From Acidimicrobiia bacterium (GTDB lineage Bacteria > Actinomycetota > Acidimicrobiia > Acidimicrobiales > CATQHL01): 63,644 bases of DNA. The stretch is taken from positions 1 through 63,644 of the forward strand of contig VXNF01000031.1 of NCBI GenBank assembly GCA_009840735.1, given 5' to 3'. The translations under genes and the position numbers were made by a program. Under the pieces are notes generated by a model. It ran no database searches. It was not told where the DNA came from and was given only the letters and a program-made list of their open reading frames with translations. Shown here one piece after another: positions 59,373-63,644 of this stretch. How positions within the stretch are numbered: the first letter of the stretch is position 1; every line of letters starts with the position of its first letter.

Positions 59373-62300
59373 ATGTCTGACGACGCCGGTACAGGCCCTG
59401 TCCACGACGCGGCCGCGGTCATGCGCGAGGCGCAGGCCACCCTCGACGAACACGCCCGGCGGGAGACCGACGGCCTGTGGCTGGAACGCCTGACCGCAGG
59501 CATCGCCCCGCACATTCGCGACTGGAACGTGGACGGATGTTGGCGTTGGGAGGACTGGCCCGACCGCGACGCTGTGATGCCCGAAGGCACTCCGAGCGTG
59601 GATGTCGGCATCGACCTCGTGGCGCGCCGCCGCGACGACGGCGGCTGGATCGCGATCCAAGCCAAGTCCCGCAAGCTCGATTCGTTCGGCCGGGGCGAGC
59701 CGATCACCTCGGGCGATTTGGACAAGTTCTTGGCAGCCGCCGCAAAATCCGACATCTGGGCCGAGCGCTGGTTGGCGGTCAACGGCGCCGTGCCGCTGGG
59801 CGGACATTCGCCGGGCAAGGTCAGCATGTCGGGCGCACCGCTCAAGGTGCTGAACGTCGCGCAGGCCGTTGAGTCTCAGCTCACGGCGTTCGCCGGAACC
59901 GAATCCGATCCTTGCCCGCACTGCGAGGCGAGCGCCGACACCGTCTCGGGCAATGTCGAGCAGGATTCGATACAGACGCGCTCGTGCATGCAGCGGGAGG
60001 CAGTCGAGAAGGCCGTGAGCCGCCTCCGCGCCAACGAGCAGTCCGATGAGGCGAGCATCCCACGGGGCGAGGCGCGCGGTCGCATCGTCCTGCCCTGCGG
60101 CACAGGCAAGACACGCATCGCGCTGCGCATTGTGGAAAAACTGACCTATCCCGGCGAGCTGTCGGTGGTGCTCTGCCCCTCGATCGCGCTGGTCGCGCAG
60201 ATCCGCCGCGAGTTCCTGCAGCACGCCAAAGGTCCGATGCGGGTCATGGCGGTGTGCTCGGACCAGGGAGTCGCCGCGGACGAGGAGCAGGTCGCCAACG
60301 ACGACGACGCCACCCTCGATAGGGGCTCAGCGACGACCGAGGAGATCAAAGGGTGTCCCGTCACCACCGACGCTGACAAGATTGCAGCCTGGATCCGGGA
60401 GCGGCGCACGGGGGCGTCCGCCGCCCAGGTGAGCTTGATTTTCGGCACCTACCAGTCGGCGCAACGAGTCGCCGAGGGCATCAAGCAGGCTGAGGCCGCC
60501 GACGCCTTCAAGGTGCTGATCTGCGACGAGGCGCACCGCACAGCGGGCGTGCGCCGCCATAAGCGCAGCACCGCAGCCGAGGACCGGTTGCGGGAGTTCA
60601 CGCTGTGCCATGACCGCCGAGCCTTTCTGGCGACGTACCGCGTCTATCAGACCGCCACGCCGCGCATCTACGGCGACGCCGCCTTGGCAGGGGCGTCGAG
60701 CCGCGCCGACTTCGTGGTGCGCGAGATGGACGATCCAGAGGTGTTCGGCGTCGAGCTGTACCGGCGCTCCTACGCCGACGCCGTTCGCAACGGCTGGCTG
60801 TCGGACTACCGGATCATCGCCATGGCTGTCGGCGGCCAAGAAGCCACCGACGTCGCCAACGAGTTGGTGCGCGAGGCCGACGAGCAGGCGGCTCGCGACG
60901 CCGAGGCGGCGGCCGGACGCGGCCAGAAGGTGAAGGCACCGAGCCACCGCGCGGGCAGGCTGCCGAGCACCGGCGACTACCTCAAGGGAATGGCGTTCGC
61001 GCTCGTGATGGGCGGCGCGGCGCGGGCGAGCGACGGCGGACGCGTGTTTCTTCGGTCCTGCATCGGATTCCTGAACACCATCGCCCGCAGCAAGGCAATG
61101 ACCTCGGTTCTGCAGTCGGCGGCAGTACGAGCATGGGTCACCAAGCAGACCCACGATCCCACCTCCGCGTACCGGCTGGAACACCTCGACGCCTCATCAC
61201 CGGTGGCTGGCCGCGACGAGGCGAAGCGCAGGCTCGCCGCGGCCACATCCGAGGCGCCGCACGGGGTTCTGAATGTCGGGATCTTCGGAGAAGGCACGGA
61301 CTCGCCGTCGCTCTCGGCGGTCGCATTCTTGGAGCCGCGCAAGTCCCCGATCGACGTGGTGCAAGCGGTCGGCCGAGCGATGCGCCGCGCCAAGGGCAAG
61401 GACCTCGGCTACATCGTCGTGCCGGTCGTCATCCCTCCGGGGGTGGACGCCGAACGCCATCTGGCCATCAGCGACAAGCACGAGGGCTGGAAAGAACTCG
61501 GCGACATTCTCCAAGCGCTGCGCGCCCACGACAAGCGCATCGAAGACGCGCTGCCGCAGATGCTCACCATTCAGCTGCCCCCCGAGCCTGCTCCGGAGCG
61601 AGAGGCGAGGACCGCCGTCGCGGTCGGCAGACCCGACAGAACGAGGCTCGAGTACGCGGTCGTGAACGGCAGCCGAGACCGAGCCGAGGACACCGCCCGA
61701 GCCGCGGTGCGCGACGACCGCCCGCTACTGGACTACGACAACACCGAACCGTTCGACGAGACCCGTTGGCGGGCGCTCCAAGACGAACCGACCTCGTTGA
61801 TCGTCCACGTCCAGCGACCCGACGGCAGCACCGCGACCCGCGAGGACTCGGTGGTTCGCCACAAGCCGAAAGCCAACCAGCCGCTCGGTCGGGTCAACGA
61901 GCGCCAGACCAAGCGGCGCGCCGGACAGGTGGCCGACGGCAAGCGGGGACGAGAGTTGCCGGACGCCGCAGAACGAGCCCGCCGCCGCGCCGAGCGCGAG
62001 GCCGAGAGGCAGTCCGCGTTCGAGGGCCACGTCCAGGGCGTGTTGATCAATCTGTCCGAGCAACTCGGCGGGAACATCACGATGAACCTGCTGGAGAAGT
62101 CCGGCCTCACGGGAAACAAGGTCCAACGCGACCTGAACCTCCTGGCCGACGCCGTACACCAAGCGGCGCGGCACCTGCACGACGAGGCCGGCCTCGCCGC
62201 CGCGCTGGACGCCCACTTCCGACTCGACGGGCTGGCCGCGCCGAAGCAGGGCAAGCCCAGAGCCGACGGAGCGACCGTCGCCGCGCTGCTGTGGATGAAC

Positions 62301-63644
62301 GCGGCGATGCTGCATCAGCGTGTCCACGCGGGCGGCTGGCTCGGACTGCACGGCATCGACTCCCTGGCCGACATCAAGGCCTCGCCCGAACCAGAGGAAG
62401 GGTTGCGCGACTCGTGGCAAGCCATAACCCGGCAGGACTTCCTGCCCGTGATCGAGCCGGCCGCGCTGGCGTTGAGGGCTGCGCGGCGCACCGGAAGGCT
62501 CGGCGGGCTGCGCCGCGCTCTGCGCCATCTGGCAGGCGAAGCCGAGCAGATCGCGGAGACCTACGCCGACATGGGCACCGATCACGCCGGCGCCCTGTTC
62601 AACGAGGTCATGGGCGATCAGTCTTCGGACGGCGCGTTCTTCACCCGACCGGTCGCCGCCACCATCGCCGCCCGGCTCGCGCTGGAGGCCGCCGACCCCG
62701 ACGACGCGCTGGACTGGTCCGACCCTGCCACTTGGCGCGCCCACAAGACCGTCGACTTGGCGTGCGGGTCGGGCACGTTGCTGGCCGCGGCGATGACCGA
62801 GATGAAGCGCCGCGCCGAGCACCACGGCGCCGACCGCGACCGGCTGGCGGAGCTGCAGAAGGTGGCAGTCGAAGAGACTCTGAAGGGGCTCGACATCAAC
62901 CCGGTGTCACTTCAGTTGGCCGCGACGCAGCTGATGTCGGGCAACGTCGACGTGAAGTACCGGCGGATGGGCCTCCACTTGATGCCCTACGGACCGCAGC
63001 CCGACAGAACGGTCGCGGCCGGATCGCCAGAACTGTTCGGGAGCCAGAGAATCGCGAACGCCGGCCGCCTGTTCGACGACGACGTCCACTCAACCAGGGT
63101 TGAGACTGGTGCCAACGACCACGGCGCTCTGGAGGGGCCCGAGATGGACGACGCTGTCGCCGCCGCCGTCGGCGCCCGCATCGTCATCATGAACCCGCCG
63201 TTCACGAACCGCACGAAGATGGGCGAGAAGTTCGACAAGGCCACCCAGCAGGCCCTCCGGCGCAGGATGGACAACCTGGAGGGACTCCTAGAGCGCGCCG
63301 ATCCGCGCCTTAGCGAGTTCTTGGACAAGAACTCGCTAAGGCCGCGATTCGCGGCCCTAGCTGACCTCTGCCTCAACCGCCAAGAAGGCGTATTCGCCAC
63401 GGTCATACCAACGACCGCCCTCACCAACCCATCGGGGCTGCAGGAGCGCCTGGAACTCGCCGCTCGGTTTCACGTTCACACGATCCTCACCTGCCACCAT
63501 CCCAACGACATCAACCTCAGCCAGAACACCAACGTCAACGAGAGCATCGTCGTGATGCGGCGATCTCGCGCCGACGCCCCCCCCCCCCCCCCCCCGCCCC
63601 GCGGTCGCGCGGACGGGGGGGGGCGGGGGCGGTGGGGGGGGGGG
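59373..63644 (+). CDS. Single-chain restriction-modification enzyme (type ISP-like), 3'-truncated
   Basis: Open from ATG 59373 (behind GGAGG) to the window end: 1424 codons, the last ~23 unreliable. Three parts are visible. (1) Mrr/PD-(D/E)XK nuclease, ~70-130: Asp81 in VGIDLVARR and Gln96-x-Lys98 in WIAIQAKSRK. (2) SF2 helicase, ~215-710: Walker A LPCGTGKTR with Lys246, DEAH at 385-388, TATPRIYG, VGRAMRRAKG. (3) N6-adenine methyltransferase: DLACGSGTLLAA from residue 1128, NPPF at 1274-1277. This order, nuclease-helicase-coupler-methyltransferase, is that of type ISP enzymes (LlaGI, LlaBIII), which end in a target-recognition domain; that part is missing here. It should both methylate and cut unmethylated foreign DNA after translocation. 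BREX/DISARM components were not seen. Confidence 0.88.
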   Translation, partial: MSDDAGTGPVHDAAAVMREAQATLDEHARRETDGLWLERLTAGIAPHIRDWNVDGCWRWEDWPDRDAVMPEGTPSVDVGIDLVARRRDDGGWIAIQAKSRKLDSFGRGEPITSGDLDKFLAAAAKSDIWAERWLAVNGAVPLGGHSPGKVSMSGAPLKVLNVAQAVESQLTAFAGTESDPCPHCEASADTVSGNVEQDSIQTRSCMQREAVEKAVSRLRANEQSDEASIPRGEARGRIVLPCGTGKTRIALRIVEKLTYPGELSVVLCPSIALVAQIRREFLQHAKGPMRVMAVCSDQGVAADEEQVANDDDATLDRGSATTEEIKGCPVTTDADKIAAWIRERRTGASAAQVSLIFGTYQSAQRVAEGIKQAEAADAFKVLICDEAHRTAGVRRHKRSTAAEDRLREFTLCHDRRAFLATYRVYQTATPRIYGDAALAGASSRADFVVREMDDPEVFGVELYRRSYADAVRNGWLSDYRIIAMAVGGQEATDVANELVREADEQAARDAEAAAGRGQKVKAPSHRAGRLPSTGDYLKGMAFALVMGGAARASDGGRVFLRSCIGFLNTIARSKAMTSVLQSAAVRAWVTKQTHDPTSAYRLEHLDASSPVAGRDEAKRRLAAATSEAPHGVLNVGIFGEGTDSPSLSAVAFLEPRKSPIDVVQAVGRAMRRAKGKDLGYIVVPVVIPPGVDAERHLAISDKHEGWKELGDILQALRAHDKRIEDALPQMLTIQLPPEPAPEREARTAVAVGRPDRTRLEYAVVNGSRDRAEDTARAAVRDDRPLLDYDNTEPFDETRWRALQDEPTSLIVHVQRPDGSTATREDSVVRHKPKANQPLGRVNERQTKRRAGQVADGKRGRELPDAAERARRRAEREAERQSAFEGHVQGVLINLSEQLGGNITMNLLEKSGLTGNKVQRDLNLLADAVHQAARHLHDEAGLAAALDAHFRLDGLAAPKQGKPRADGATVAALLWMNAAMLHQRVHAGGWLGLHGIDSLADIKASPEPEEGLRDSWQAITRQDFLPVIEPAALALRAARRTGRLGGLRRALRHLAGEAEQIAETYADMGTDHAGALFNEVMGDQSSDGAFFTRPVAATIAARLALEAADPDDALDWSDPATWRAHKTVDLACGSGTLLAAAMTEMKRRAEHHGADRDRLAELQKVAVEETLKGLDINPVSLQLAATQLMSGNVDVKYRRMGLHLMPYGPQPDRTVAAGSPELFGSQRIANAGRLFDDDVHSTRVETGANDHGALEGPEMDDAVAAAVGARIVIMNPPFTNRTKMGEKFDKATQQALRRRMDNLEGLLERADPRLSEFLDKNSLRPRFAALADLCLNRQEGVFATVIPTTALTNPSGLQERLELAARFHVHTILTCHHPNDINLSQNTNVNESIVVMRRSRADAPPPPPPPRGRADGGGRGRWGGG
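63577..63644. other. Low-complexity poly-C/poly-G contig end
   Basis: 19 consecutive C from 63577, then mixed C/G with further runs of 9 and 11 G. This is unlike the protein-coding sequence before it and fits a sequencing or assembly artefact at a contig end. Coding calls past about 63576 should not be trusted. Confidence 0.8.

Noticed and set aside
59130-60224. Long minus-strand frame opposite the restriction gene
   Set aside because: It is antisense to the nuclease and helicase start. Its only recognisable part is the last ~15 codons duplicated from the Schlafen-type gene.
61133-63103. 656-codon plus-strand frame rich in Arg and Pro
   Set aside because: Composition is typical of an off-frame read of GC-rich DNA, and it overlaps the helicase/methyltransferase frame, which has clear motifs.

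Overview
The window is GC-rich (about 70 % by eye), dense with GTG starts and 4-bp ATGA/GTGA overlaps. Its marker genes are actinobacterial: a multifunctional 2-oxoglutarate dehydrogenase/decarboxylase (Kgd), the MurT/GatD lipid II amidation pair, the mismatch endonuclease NucS/EndoMS, a MapB-type methionine aminopeptidase with its proline-rich N-terminus, and a RamB-like regulator. The best guess is an uncultured actinobacterium, possibly Acidimicrobiia; this is inference from gene content. The last ~68 bases are poly-C/poly-G and look like a contig-end artefact.

Layout. 1-6.9 kb: 5'-truncated fpg, a selD that reads only if an in-frame TGA is selenocysteine, a divergent PlsY-like gene, an MFS transporter and DegV; then map and an enoyl-CoA hydratase on the minus strand. 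7.1-11.1 kb: an overlapping pair of secreted proteins, an AcuI-type reductase and a membrane protein. 11.1-18.5 kb: a minus-strand operon (SDR, HyuA, HyuB, SDR) divergent from a RamB-like regulator, with a palindrome between them. 18.5-23.6 kb: an AlbA/Schlafen-type ATPase, a short PD-(D/E)XK protein, a PEP-hydrolase-like/Tm-1-like pair and a Uma2 nuclease. 23.9-34.6 kb: carboxyltransferase, lipoprotein, CPA2-USP antiporter, xthA, kgd, cytochrome P450. 34.7-43.6 kb: murT-gatD, cysQ-nucS, a VanW protein, a geranylgeranyl-reductase-like flavoprotein, a tiny protein, and a methyltransferase/Mug glycosylase fusion. 43.5-51.3 kb: a seven-gene minus-strand operon (ROK regulator, M20 hydrolase, sugar-type binding protein, permease, YhfX-like PLP enzyme, ABC ATPase, NagB), read as uptake and breakdown of an amino-sugar-like compound. 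51.4-57.3 kb: a giant alpha-2-macroglobulin. 57.4 kb to the end: an accessory region with a second Schlafen-type ATPase between 152-bp direct repeats and a single-chain (type ISP-like) restriction-modification enzyme running off the end.

The most notable signals are the Sec-containing SelD with an unusual insertion, and the terminal locus. There, three 23-bp palindromes of one family lie at the Schlafen gene start and in both flanking repeats, towards the macroglobulin gene on one side and the restriction enzyme on the other. Other items are a macroglobulin whose thioester motif is degraded, the amino-sugar-like operon with a probable leaderless promoter, and the methyltransferase-glycosylase fusion. 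No tRNA, rRNA, CRISPR array, transposase or integrase was seen.
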